A model generated the notes under the pieces. That model saw nothing but the letters and a program-made list of their open reading frames with translations. It was not told the DNA's origin and did no database searches. Of a stretch of 64,000 nucleotides of DNA, positions 8,072-16,461 are shown piece by piece. The translations under genes and the position numbers were made by a program. Origin of the DNA: Leisingera daeponensis (lineage in GTDB: Bacteria; Pseudomonadota; Alphaproteobacteria; Rhodobacterales; Rhodobacteraceae); the NCBI RefSeq assembly GCF_019801465.1, contig NZ_JAHVJA010000011.1:62001-126000 (forward strand), in the 5' to 3' direction. Each line of letters opens with the position of its first letter. Within the stretch, counting starts at the first letter, position 1.

Positions 8072-9526
8072 TCAGCTCCGCAACCGGATGGCCACGTTTT
8101 TGGTCTGCACGTAGTTCCAGAGCGCTTCGCGTCCCTTTTCCCGCCCGTAGCCGGATTTTCCGTAACCGCCGAACGGCGTTTCAACGCCGCCCGCGTACCA
8201 TTCGTTAACAAAGACCTGGCCCGCGCGGATCTGCCGTGCCGCCTGCGTCGCCCGGTCGATATCGCGGGTGAAGACGCCCCCGACGAGCCCGTAGGGCGTG
8301 CCGTTGGCAATCTCGATCGCCTGAGCATCGTCACGGAACTTCAGAACCGACAGCACCGGGGCAAAGGCTTCCTCATTGGCGATGTTCATGTCCGGGGTGA
8401 CCCCTGTCAGGAGGGTAGGTTCCAGATACGCGCCGGGGATGTTCATCCTGCGCCCGCCGGCGGCCGCGGTGGCGCCCGCTGCAATCGCGTCGGAAACCAT
8501 GCCCGCAGCACGGTCGCGCTGCGCTTCGCTGACCATCGGCCCCATGTTGGCGCCGAACTCGGCCCGCTCGATGCCGGGTCCGACGGACAGGCTGCGGGCC
8601 ACGCCGGCGATGCGCTCGACCAGCTCGTCATGACGGCTTTCATGCACGATCACACGGCTCATCGCCGAACACACCTGGCCCGCGTTGAAATAGATCCCCC
8701 AGCGGACATCGTTTTCAAAGGCGTCGAGATCGGCGTCGTCATGCACGATGGCGGCGGACTTCCCCCCAAGCTCCAGCACGCAGGGAACCACATTGCGCGC
8801 TGCGGCGCTGGCGATGGCAACGCCTGTCGGCACGGAGCCGGTAAAGACGATCTGGTTGACATGCGGATGCGCCGACAGCGCGGCCCCGGCCTCGTGCCCC
8901 AGCCCGCACAGGATGTTGACGGCTCCTTCGGGCAAACCGGCCGCCTCGGCCGCATGGGCGAACCAGGCATTGGTCAGCGGCGTCAGCTCCGGCGTCTTGA
9001 TCACGGCGGTGTTGCCGGTGGCCAGCGCCGCCGACAGCGAGCGCGCGGTCATCTCCACCGGGTAGTTCCAGGGGATGATCTGGGCAGACACCCCGAACGG
9101 TTCATAGGTGGTGAAATCGAAGTAATTCGCGCCAAGCGGAATAGAACGGCCTTCGACGGTTTCGGCCTGGTTGCCGTAATACTCGAAATAGCGCGCAGCC
9201 CCTTCGATCTCCACGCGCGCTTCCCACAGCGGCTTACCCTGTTCCAGCGTCAGAACCGGGGCGATTTCGTCGATGTGGCCGAGCAGGTAGCGGCCCATGG
9301 CCTGCACCATGCGCCCGCGCTCCACAGGGCGCAGATCGCTGAGCGCACCCGAAAGATGCACCCGGCGGGCCGCCGTGACCGCCCGGTCCACATCGCCGGC
9401 ATCGGCCAGCGCCTGCTCTGCCAGCTTCTCGCCGGTGCCCGGGTTGAACACGTCAATCCGCCCTGCCCCGCCGTCAATCCAGCTGCCGTCCACGTAATTC
9501 TGCCAATTTGGCTTCACATCTTGCAT
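8072..9526 (-). CDS. NAD(P)-dependent aldehyde dehydrogenase
   Basis: About 484 residues of the betaine-aldehyde-dehydrogenase-like ALDH family. The general-base Glu lies in VLELGGKSAAIV, the catalytic Cys in NAGQVCSAMSR, the coenzyme loop in FTGSVPTGVAIA and the PWNYP motif near residue 155. It oxidises an aldehyde to an acid in the cytoplasm. I prefer the ATG at 9526, which has GGAG nine bases upstream; ATG 9535 and TTG 9556 are alternatives. It follows the Rieske oxygenase gene and precedes the BCCT transporter, so its substrate is probably an amino-aldehyde from betaine breakdown. Confidence 0.9.
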   Translation of the reverse strand: MQDVKPNWQNYVDGSWIDGGAGRIDVFNPGTGEKLAEQALADAGDVDRAVTAARRVHLSGALSDLRPVERGRMVQAMGRYLLGHIDEIAPVLTLEQGKPLWEARVEIEGAARYFEYYGNQAETVEGRSIPLGANYFDFTTYEPFGVSAQIIPWNYPVEMTARSLSAALATGNTAVIKTPELTPLTNAWFAHAAEAAGLPEGAVNILCGLGHEAGAALSAHPHVNQIVFTGSVPTGVAIASAAARNVVPCVLELGGKSAAIVHDDADLDAFENDVRWGIYFNAGQVCSAMSRVIVHESRHDELVERIAGVARSLSVGPGIERAEFGANMGPMVSEAQRDRAAGMVSDAIAAGATAAAGGRRMNIPGAYLEPTLLTGVTPDMNIANEEAFAPVLSVLKFRDDAQAIEIANGTPYGLVGGVFTRDIDRATQAARQIRAGQVFVNEWYAGGVETPFGGYGKSGYGREKGREALWNYVQTKNVAIRLRS

Positions 9527-9592
9527 TTCGCGCATCTCCAAAGCGTCAGAGGGCAAGATTTCGCCCCCCGCCGCACAAGCTGTTTGAGTTTT

Positions 9593-10690
9593 TTAGTTGC
9601 AGTCCACTGCCTCACGCATCCATTGCTGCAGCTTGGCAACAGAATGCTCGCTCATCACGCCGCAGGCGGGATCAAGAACCAGCGGGCCCGGCACATACCC
9701 CTTGGACTTTAGGCCGCGGTGGACGGATTCCACCAGCCGGATGTCCTCGGCCACCGTGGTGTCGCGGTCCTGGGCTGCCAGGCCGCGGATCACGTCGCTC
9801 TCAAAGCCGCCCTCGGTATACCAGCCGCGCCAGACGGTGCAGCTGTCGACGGTGTTGGCACGCCAATGGTATGTGTTCAGCACATTGCCCGGGTAGCACT
9901 GGAACGAGAACATCGGCCACAGGAACCAGCTCTGGTAATCGCCGGCATGCTCATTGCTGTCCAGATCGACCGGATAGGTCATCTTGTCCAGGCTCTGGCA
10001 CTCCGTCGTGTGGCGCAGCACGTAGCCGCCGCTGGCATCGGGCTGAATGTCATAGGTTTCCGGCTTGATCACACCTTCGGCAAAAGTCGGGTGATTGGAC
10101 GGGCAATGATAGCATTCCGAGTAATTCTCGATCGAAACCTTCCAGTTGCAGTTCTCCGGGATCTCGACCCACTCCAGGGGGGCCAGATCCTTGACCTGCG
10201 GCACGAACTCGGCGATCTCCTCGCGCACGCCCGGGTACCATTCGTCCATCGGAGCGGCGTCGTTGTCGAGATTGACGAAGATGAAACCGAGGAAGTCTTC
10301 GGTGCGGACTTCGGTCAGGCAGATTTTTTCACGGTCAAAGCCCGGCACCTTCTTGATGTTGGGGCCTGCCCGCAATCCGCCGGTCAGCTCATAGGTCCAC
10401 TGGTGGTAGGGGCAGACCACGACGCGGGTGTTGCCGGTTCCGGTGACCATCTCATGCGCGCGGTGCTGGCATACATTGTAGAATGTCCGGATCACGTTGT
10501 CGCGGCCGCGGATTGCGAACAGGTTCTGTCCCGCGATCTGGAACGCGAAATAGTCGCCCGCATTCGGAATATCCGCCGAATGCCCTGCATACTGCCAGGT
10601 GCGCGACAGCAGCCCGTTCATCTCCTTCTCGAAGACGGCAGGGTCCGTGTAGTAGCTGGCATCCAAGCTGCGGAGGGGTGAAATGTTCAT
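9593..10690 (-). CDS. Rieske non-heme iron oxygenase, betaine demethylase type
   Basis: A 365-residue alpha subunit of a Rieske oxygenase. The Rieske cluster ligands are Cys74, His76, Cys93 and His96 (CQH and CPYH motifs). The mononuclear iron site has His195 and His200 in ECYHCPSNH, with Glu192 available for electron transfer between subunits. Size and motifs fit the group containing glycine betaine monooxygenase, carnitine monooxygenase CntA and stachydrine demethylase, which remove a methyl group as formaldehyde or cleave the C-N bond. Its ATG overlaps the RpiR stop. The ferredoxin (5590-5913) and FAD reductase (18987-20201) are the likely electron donors. The exact betaine is inferred from context. 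Confidence 0.9.
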   Translation of the reverse strand: MNISPLRSLDASYYTDPAVFEKEMNGLLSRTWQYAGHSADIPNAGDYFAFQIAGQNLFAIRGRDNVIRTFYNVCQHRAHEMVTGTGNTRVVVCPYHQWTYELTGGLRAGPNIKKVPGFDREKICLTEVRTEDFLGFIFVNLDNDAAPMDEWYPGVREEIAEFVPQVKDLAPLEWVEIPENCNWKVSIENYSECYHCPSNHPTFAEGVIKPETYDIQPDASGGYVLRHTTECQSLDKMTYPVDLDSNEHAGDYQSWFLWPMFSFQCYPGNVLNTYHWRANTVDSCTVWRGWYTEGGFESDVIRGLAAQDRDTTVAEDIRLVESVHRGLKSKGYVPGPLVLDPACGVMSEHSVAKLQQWMREAVDCN

Positions 10691-11574
10691 GTTAGGTCCT
10701 CATGGTAAAGGCCAAGCTGATGGCGGCGTTTGTGGAACTGCTCGACTCGTCTGGCGACCTCCTCGGAGGACATCGCAATGACGAAACTCAGGAGGGTCTC
10801 CAGCAGTGCAATCGTGGAGACCGAAGACGGGAAGAACTGCGGCGTTTCGGTGGAGACGACAAACCCGAACTCCGCAGCCCGGATGATCGGCGACACAGGC
10901 GAATCCGACAGTGCAATGATCCGGACCCCTTGGGATTTCGCGATCTGAACAGCCTCCACCACCTCGGTGCGGTAGGGGGAACAGGTGATCGCTATGAGAC
11001 TGTCTCTCTCATCCGCCCACGCCAGGTCATCAACGCTGGTCGAGCCCGGACGCGGAATCGCATGGAAATCGGTCATCCCGGTCGAGGCGAGGTAGGAAAA
11101 GTTGTTTGCATTGGCGTTGTTCACTCCGGCACCGAGGGTGAAAACATTGCGGGACTCCCAGATCGCCTGAGCGGCAGCCTGCATTTCAACTTCGCTGGTC
11201 GCGGCAAAGGTCGCCTCGATGTTGCGCAAGGCGCTTTCCGCCATCTCAGCGTACAGATGTCCCATCTCCCCCCGTTTTCGGACGCCCTGCAGCCAAGTCG
11301 CCCTGCCGGAAAGCGACGATCCGCCAGAGCGAATCGCCTCGCGAAACCGCTCCCGGAACTCATCATACCCCTCAAAACCGGCCTGCCGCGCCATCCGCAC
11401 CATCGTATTGGGCTTCACATCCGCGGCCTCGGCAATTTCGCGCACTGTCGAAAAACCAATTTTTTCAGGGTTTTCCACGACAAAATGCGCAGCCTTTCGC
11501 AGCTGGGGAGTCAACTCGTCCAGATCAGACGACAGCGCCTTCAAAACCGAGTCTGGTACGTTTGTGTAATTCAT
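10687..11574 (-). CDS. MurR/RpiR family transcriptional regulator
   Basis: About 295 residues: an N-terminal RpiR-type helix-turn-helix (TVREIAEAADVKPNTMVRMARQAGF, about residues 38-62) and a C-terminal SIS domain (about 125-260, with TLGAGVNNANAN and the SLIAITCSPYRTEVVEAVQIAK segment). RpiR proteins usually sense phosphosugars; a role at the head of a betaine operon is less usual. I start at the ATG at 11574, which matches the domain boundary; the open frame upstream crosses the promoter region. It begins the minus operon, and its stop overlaps the Rieske gene start. The repeats at 11590-11636 are its likely binding sites. Confidence 0.88.
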   Translation of the reverse strand: MNYTNVPDSVLKALSSDLDELTPQLRKAAHFVVENPEKIGFSTVREIAEAADVKPNTMVRMARQAGFEGYDEFRERFREAIRSGGSSLSGRATWLQGVRKRGEMGHLYAEMAESALRNIEATFAATSEVEMQAAAQAIWESRNVFTLGAGVNNANANNFSYLASTGMTDFHAIPRPGSTSVDDLAWADERDSLIAITCSPYRTEVVEAVQIAKSQGVRIIALSDSPVSPIIRAAEFGFVVSTETPQFFPSSVSTIALLETLLSFVIAMSSEEVARRVEQFHKRRHQLGLYHEDLT

Positions 11575-11589
11575 GCTGGCCTGCGGTAT

Positions 11590-11636
11590 GTACATATGTG
11601 CCATTATTTGTTGACACTGGTACATATGTGACATTA
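11590..11636. promoter_or_regulatory. Tandem operator candidate in divergent promoter
   Basis: Two copies of a 17-base element, GTACATATGTG(C/A)CATTA, start at 11590 and 11620 and match at 16 of 17 positions. They are exactly 30 bases apart, so both lie on nearly the same helical face. Each contains the palindromic core ACATATGT. A TTGACA hexamer at 11611-11616 sits between them, directed toward the plus-strand flavoprotein gene. The arrangement in the 105-base gap between the RpiR gene and the flavoprotein gene suggests a shared operator for both transcription units. Confidence 0.7.
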
Positions 11637-11679
11637 AGAAGTCCACTGAAATCCATGTCTGTCGAACAGGAAAACTGCG

Positions 11680-14154
11680 ATGTCCAAGAAAGAACTGCCA
11701 GCGCGCGCCAAGGTCGTCATTGTCGGCGGCGGCGTGATGGGCTGCGGCCTGGCCTACCACCTGGGCCACGAAGGCTGGGGCGGGGAAACGGTGCTGCTGG
11801 AAAAGGCGGAGCTCACCTCAGGCTCCACCTGGCACGCTGCGGGCCAGATCACCCATTCCACCAGTTCCTACGGGCTGGGCAAGATGGTCGACTACAACAT
11901 CGGCCTCTATTCGAAGACACTGGAGGAAGAGACCGGCCAGGCCGTCACCTGGCACGGCTGCGGCTCGTTCCGCCTGGCCTACACCGAAGACGAGATGGAC
12001 TGGCTGCGCCACACCCTATCCGTCGGCCGCGCCCTTGGCTTCAACATCGAGCTGGTCGGGCCGGATTTCATCGCGGAGAAACACCCCTACTATAACCTCG
12101 ACGGCGTCATCGGCGCGCTTTACACCCCCGACGACGGCCACGTTGACCCCTCCAACGTGACGATGGCCATGGCGGCCGGCGCGCGCCAGAACGGCGTGCA
12201 GATCTTCCGCCAGTGCCGGGCGACGAACATTACCCGGAACGATGCCGGCGAATGGGTGGTGGAAACCGGACAGGGCACGATCGTCTGCGAGCATGTGGTC
12301 AACGCCGGCGGCACCTACGCCCGCCAGATGGGCGAATGGTCCGGCCTGCAGCTGCCGATGACCTCGATGACCCACCATTATTTCGTCACCGAGGACGTGC
12401 CCGAGTTCAAGGATCTCGACAAAGAGCTGCCGGTGATCCGCGACGACAAGATGGTGTCGGGCTACATCCGCATGGAACAGAAGAAGGGCCTGATCGGCAT
12501 CTACGAAAAGGAGAACTCGAACTCCGTCTGGCACGACGAATGCCCCTGGGAATACGAGAACTGGCTGTTCGAGGCCGATTACGACCGCGTCATGCCCTGG
12601 CTGGAAAACTCGCTGGAGCGCATGCCGATCTTCGCCGAGCTGGGCATCACCCGCGAAGTCCACGGCGCGATCTCGCATCCGCCGGACGGCAATCCGATGG
12701 TCGGCCCGGCGCCGGGCGTCAAGAACTACTGGTGCTGCTGCGGCACCCAGATCGGAATCGGCTGGGGACCGGGCCTGACCCGAGAGCTGGCCAAATGGAT
12801 GGTGCACGGCGCCGCCGACATCAACATGCGCGACTACGACCCGCGCCGCTTCGGCGCCTATGCCAAGAAGGACTGGCAGGTCATCAAGGCGCATGAGGAC
12901 TACAAGCTGCGCCACGAGATCCCCTTCCCGCATTTCAACCGCCTGGCCGGCCGGCCGATCAAACCCTCGCCGCTCTACGAGATCCTCAAGGAAAAGGGCG
13001 CGGTCTATGAGGAGGTCTTCGGCCACGAGCGCCCGCGCTGGTTCGCCCGCAACGGCGTGGAGCAGCGCGACCACTACTCGTTCCGCCGCAACGAGGTGTT
13101 CGGCATGGTCGCGCAGGAATGCAAGGCCGTGCGCGAGCGGGTCGGCATCATGGACGTCACCGCCTTCACCAAGGTCGAAGTCTCCGGCCCGGATGCCCAT
13201 GCCTATCTCGACCGGCTGACCGCCAACCGGATGCCGCAGAAGGACGGCTCGATCACCCTGACCCACATGCTGAACCGCCGGGGCCGGATCGAACTGGAAA
13301 CCACCGTCGTCCGCATGGCCCGGGACCGCTACTACCTCGTCTGCGCGGCCTTCTTCGAACAGCGCCTCCTCGACCACCTGAATCAGAACCTCGCGGGAGA
13401 GACCGTCACCGTCAGAACCCTCTCCGAAGACTGGTCGGCATTGTCCCTGAACGGGCCGAAATCCCGCGAGGTGCTGGCCGCATGCACCGATGCGGATCTG
13501 TCCAATGCCGGTTTCCGCTGGCTGTCCGCGCAGGAGATCACCGTCGCCGGCCACAAGGTCTGGGCCTTCCGCATGTCCTATGCGGGCGAGCTCGGCTGGG
13601 AGCTCCACATGCCCGACGAGGCCTGCGTCGACGTCTACAACGCGCTGTGGGCCGCCGGTGAGGAACATGGCATTGAGAACTACGGCTCCTTCGCCATGAA
13701 CAGCCTGCGCATGGAAAAGGCCTTCCCCGGCGCAGGCGAGCTGACCAATGAGGTCACCCTGCCCGAAGCAAACGTCGGCCGGTTCTTCAGGCTCGACAAG
13801 GAGTATCTGGGCGCCGAGGCGACACGCGCCAGCGCCGCCCGGGCCGGGGCCGGCGAACTGCCCTGGATCTGCGCCTATCTGGAAATCGAACCGGACGGGT
13901 CCGAGGACGGCCACGGCGGCGAAGCCATCCGCGTCAACGGCCAGGTTGTCGGCGCCACGGCGTCGGTCGCCTACGGCCACTCGGTCGGCAAGATCCTCGC
14001 CTTCGCCTTCGTCAAACCGCATGTGAATGTGCCGGGCACCGAGGTCGAAGTCCTCATCGCAGGCTCGCCGCGCAGGGGCCGCATCCTGGGCGAACCGGCC
14101 TACGACCCGAAATCGGAGCGCCCGCGCACCGACGCCCTGGCGGTCCCGGCCTGA
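11680..14154 (+). CDS. FAD-dependent oxidoreductase with GcvT domain (DMGDH-like)
   Basis: An 824-residue two-domain flavoenzyme of the dimethylglycine/sarcosine dehydrogenase group. The N-terminal half has the FAD motif GGGVMG at residues 16-21 and the STWHAAGQ segment, whose His52 aligns with the covalent-FAD His of dimethylglycine dehydrogenases. The C-terminal half is a GcvT/aminomethyltransferase-type folate-binding domain (from about residue 430, with RVGIMDVTAFTKVEVSGP and the FRMSYAGELGWELH stretch). Such enzymes oxidise N-methyl groups and hand the one-carbon unit to tetrahydrofolate. It starts the plus-strand operon and would take the tertiary amine left after the Rieske demethylase. 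Confidence 0.92.
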   Translation: MSKKELPARAKVVIVGGGVMGCGLAYHLGHEGWGGETVLLEKAELTSGSTWHAAGQITHSTSSYGLGKMVDYNIGLYSKTLEEETGQAVTWHGCGSFRLAYTEDEMDWLRHTLSVGRALGFNIELVGPDFIAEKHPYYNLDGVIGALYTPDDGHVDPSNVTMAMAAGARQNGVQIFRQCRATNITRNDAGEWVVETGQGTIVCEHVVNAGGTYARQMGEWSGLQLPMTSMTHHYFVTEDVPEFKDLDKELPVIRDDKMVSGYIRMEQKKGLIGIYEKENSNSVWHDECPWEYENWLFEADYDRVMPWLENSLERMPIFAELGITREVHGAISHPPDGNPMVGPAPGVKNYWCCCGTQIGIGWGPGLTRELAKWMVHGAADINMRDYDPRRFGAYAKKDWQVIKAHEDYKLRHEIPFPHFNRLAGRPIKPSPLYEILKEKGAVYEEVFGHERPRWFARNGVEQRDHYSFRRNEVFGMVAQECKAVRERVGIMDVTAFTKVEVSGPDAHAYLDRLTANRMPQKDGSITLTHMLNRRGRIELETTVVRMARDRYYLVCAAFFEQRLLDHLNQNLAGETVTVRTLSEDWSALSLNGPKSREVLAACTDADLSNAGFRWLSAQEITVAGHKVWAFRMSYAGELGWELHMPDEACVDVYNALWAAGEEHGIENYGSFAMNSLRMEKAFPGAGELTNEVTLPEANVGRFFRLDKEYLGAEATRASAARAGAGELPWICAYLEIEPDGSEDGHGGEAIRVNGQVVGATASVAYGHSVGKILAFAFVKPHVNVPGTEVEVLIAGSPRRGRILGEPAYDPKSERPRTDALAVPA

Positions 14155-14164
14155 CCAGCAAGGC

Positions 14165-14186
14165 GGAGCGGCGGTGGCGCCGCTCC
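14165..14186 (+). terminator. Intergenic GC hairpin after flavoprotein gene
   Basis: A perfect 9-bp inverted repeat (GGAGCGGCG / CGCCGCTCC) with a four-base loop lies 11 bases after the flavoprotein stop and 43 bases before the alcohol dehydrogenase gene. No T-run follows. It may partly terminate transcription or protect the upstream mRNA end, setting different expression of the first gene and the rest of the operon. Confidence 0.4.
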
Positions 14187-14228
14187 GTCACGCCATCCGG
14201 GAAAAAGACAAGACACAGGGAGGCCGGG

Positions 14229-15323
14229 ATGATCCCGCAAACGATGAAGGCAGTTGTGTTGACCGGCCACGGCGGGCTCGACAAACTGGTGTACACGGAC
14301 GTGCCGACGCCGCAGCCCGCAAGGGGCGAAGTTCTGATCAAGGTCGGCGCCTGCGGGCTGAACAACACCGATATCAACACCCGCACCGCCTGGTATTCAA
14401 AATCCGTCGACGCCGGACTGGGCAGCGGCAGCACGGACGGGTTTGAAAAAGCGGATGCCGGTGACGGCACCTGGGGCAGCGGCGCCCTGAGCTTTCCGGT
14501 TATTCAGGGCGCGGATGTTGCCGGTGAAATCGTCGCCGCCGGCGACGGCGTGGACACCGCGCGGATCGGCGAACGGGTTGTGATCGACCCCTGGCTGCTG
14601 GGCCATGGCGACTGGCTTGACCCTGGCAATTCCGGCTATTTCGGATCCGAGGCCGATGGCGGCTTTGCCGAATACACCACGGTGCGGGCGGCCAATGCGG
14701 TTCCGGTCTCCAGCGCGCTCAGCGATGCGGAACTGGCCACCTTCCCCTGTGCCTACACCACCGCCGAAAACCTGGTGCAGCGCGCTGCGCCGCGCCCGGG
14801 CGAGACCGTGGTGATCACCGGCGCATCGGGCGGAGTCGGGTCCGCCGCCATTCAGCTGTGCCGCCTGCGGGGCTGCAAGGTGATCGCCGTGGCCAGCCCG
14901 GCCAAGGCCGCGCTGCTCAGAGAGCTGGGCGCCGCGGTTGTCATCGACCGCAGCGCGCCCGATCTGGAAGCTGCCATCCGCGAGGCTGCAGCCGGACTGG
15001 TGGACATCGCCCTCGACGTCGTCGGCGCACCGATGTTCATGCCGCTTATCAACGCGCTGCGCCAGGGCGGGCGTTATTCGACCTCAGGCTGCATCGCCGG
15101 GCAAATGGCCGAATTCGACCTGCGCCAGCTGGTCTACAAGGACCTGCAGCTGACCGGCGCCACGATCTGCCCGCCCGGCACCATGCAGCGCGTCGCCGGC
15201 ATGATCGAGACCGGCGCCCTGAAGCCGCTTCTGGCGGCAACCTACCCGCTGCGCGACCTGGCCGCTGCGCAACAGGCCTTCATGACCAAATCGCACGTCG
15301 GCAACATCGTGGTGACACCATGA
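14229..15323 (+). CDS. Zinc-type/quinone-oxidoreductase-like alcohol dehydrogenase
   Basis: A 364-residue medium-chain dehydrogenase/reductase. The GroES-like N-terminal domain carries VPTPQPARGEVLIKVGACGLNNTDINTR, and the Rossmann domain carries the NADP-binding VVITGASGGVGSAAIQL near residues 198-214. The zinc-ligand set is incomplete (Cys42 is present, but the usual His after it is replaced in GLNNTD), so it is closer to the quinone-oxidoreductase branch. An AGGGAGGCCGGG ribosome-binding site precedes the ATG. Its stop overlaps the next ATG. It may oxidise a hydroxy group of the catabolised compound; the substrate is unknown. Confidence 0.82.
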   Translation: MIPQTMKAVVLTGHGGLDKLVYTDVPTPQPARGEVLIKVGACGLNNTDINTRTAWYSKSVDAGLGSGSTDGFEKADAGDGTWGSGALSFPVIQGADVAGEIVAAGDGVDTARIGERVVIDPWLLGHGDWLDPGNSGYFGSEADGGFAEYTTVRAANAVPVSSALSDAELATFPCAYTTAENLVQRAAPRPGETVVITGASGGVGSAAIQLCRLRGCKVIAVASPAKAALLRELGAAVVIDRSAPDLEAAIREAAAGLVDIALDVVGAPMFMPLINALRQGGRYSTSGCIAGQMAEFDLRQLVYKDLQLTGATICPPGTMQRVAGMIETGALKPLLAATYPLRDLAAAQQAFMTKSHVGNIVVTP

Positions 15324-16438
15324 AAATAACACGCATCCGGGTATTCAAGACCGCGCTGCCCTATGCCGGCGGTTCCTATGGCTGGGGGGCGGGCAACGCC
15401 ATCACCACCTCGATCTCATCAGTGGTCGTGATCGATACCGACGCCGGACTGCAAGGCTGCGGCGAGTTTGCCCCCTGCGGCGAAAACTACATGGTTGCCC
15501 ATTCCGAGGGTGTCGAGGCGTTTGCCCGATTGGCCGCGCGGCACCTCCTGGGGGAAGACCCGCGCCAGCTGCGCCGGATCGAGCGGTTGATGGACCATAC
15601 CGTGCAGGGGCACGGCTATGCCAAGGCCCCTTTTGATGCGGCCTGCTGGGACATTCTTGGCCAATCCGCCGGTCAGCCGGTGTGGATGCTGATGGGCGGC
15701 AAGCTGACCGAAGGCGCGCAGATGTACCGGGTTGTGCCGCAGAAGCCTGTGCTGGAGGACACCATCGCCGAGATGGAGCAGCACCGCGCGGCGGGCTACC
15801 GGCAGTTCCAGATCAAGGTCGGCGGCGACTGGGTGACGGACATTGACCGCATCCGCGAAGGCGTGCCGCTGCTGAAGCCCGGTGAGAAGGCAATGGCCGA
15901 CGCGAACCAGGGCTGGCGTGTCGACAATGCCATCCGCGTGGCGCGGGCAACCCGCGATCTGGACTTTATCCTGGAACAGCCCTGCCACAGCTATGACGAA
16001 TGCCAGCAGGTGCGCCGGGTCGCGGAACAGCCGATGAAGCTGGACGAATGCGTGACCGGCATCGAAATGGCCCGCCGCATCGTGAATGACCGCGGCGCCG
16101 AGATGTGCTGTCTGAAAATCTCAAACCTCGGCGGGCTGTCCAAAGCCCGCAGGGTACGCGATTTCCTCATTGATCACGGCATACCGGTGGTTTCCGAAGA
16201 TACCTGGGGCGGTCAGATCACCACCGCGGCGGTAGCGCATTTCGCCGCTTCCACGCCAGAGGAGATGCTGATCAACTCCACCGATCTGATGAATTACAAC
16301 ACGCGCAGCACCGGGATCGGCGGACCGGCCGCAAGGGATGGCAAGCTCTATGCCACAGATACGCCGGGGCTGGGGGTGACGCCGGACTTTGACAGTCTCG
16401 GCGCGCCGGTTTTCGAAATGGCAGACCAACCGGCATGA
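15320..16438 (+). CDS. Enolase superfamily protein 1 (hydroxyproline dehydratase/betaine epimerase-like)
   Basis: A 372-residue mandelate racemase/muconate lactonizing-type enzyme. The metal ligands are visible as Asp in MADANQGW, Glu in ILEQPCHS and Glu in KLDECV. The two catalytic bases are Lys in FQIKVGGDW and Lys in CLKISNLGG, a Lys/Lys pair used for 1,1-proton transfer or syn-elimination. This pair, with the DTWGG segment, matches the subgroup that includes cis-3-hydroxy-L-proline dehydratase and hydroxyproline betaine 2-epimerase (HpbD). It overlaps the alcohol dehydrogenase stop (ATGA). In a cluster with a Rieske demethylase and BCCT transporter, epimerisation or dehydration of a proline-type betaine is the likely role. 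Confidence 0.85.
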   Translation: MKITRIRVFKTALPYAGGSYGWGAGNAITTSISSVVVIDTDAGLQGCGEFAPCGENYMVAHSEGVEAFARLAARHLLGEDPRQLRRIERLMDHTVQGHGYAKAPFDAACWDILGQSAGQPVWMLMGGKLTEGAQMYRVVPQKPVLEDTIAEMEQHRAAGYRQFQIKVGGDWVTDIDRIREGVPLLKPGEKAMADANQGWRVDNAIRVARATRDLDFILEQPCHSYDECQQVRRVAEQPMKLDECVTGIEMARRIVNDRGAEMCCLKISNLGGLSKARRVRDFLIDHGIPVVSEDTWGGQITTAAVAHFAASTPEEMLINSTDLMNYNTRSTGIGGPAARDGKLYATDTPGLGVTPDFDSLGAPVFEMADQPA

Positions 16439-16461
16439 CCGCCGGAAAACAGGGCATCAAC

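Noticed and set aside
6293-9712. 1139-codon plus-strand frame opposite the BCCT and aldehyde dehydrogenase genes
   Set aside because: The translation is low-complexity and His/Arg-rich. The minus strand carries unmistakable BCCT and ALDH motifs.
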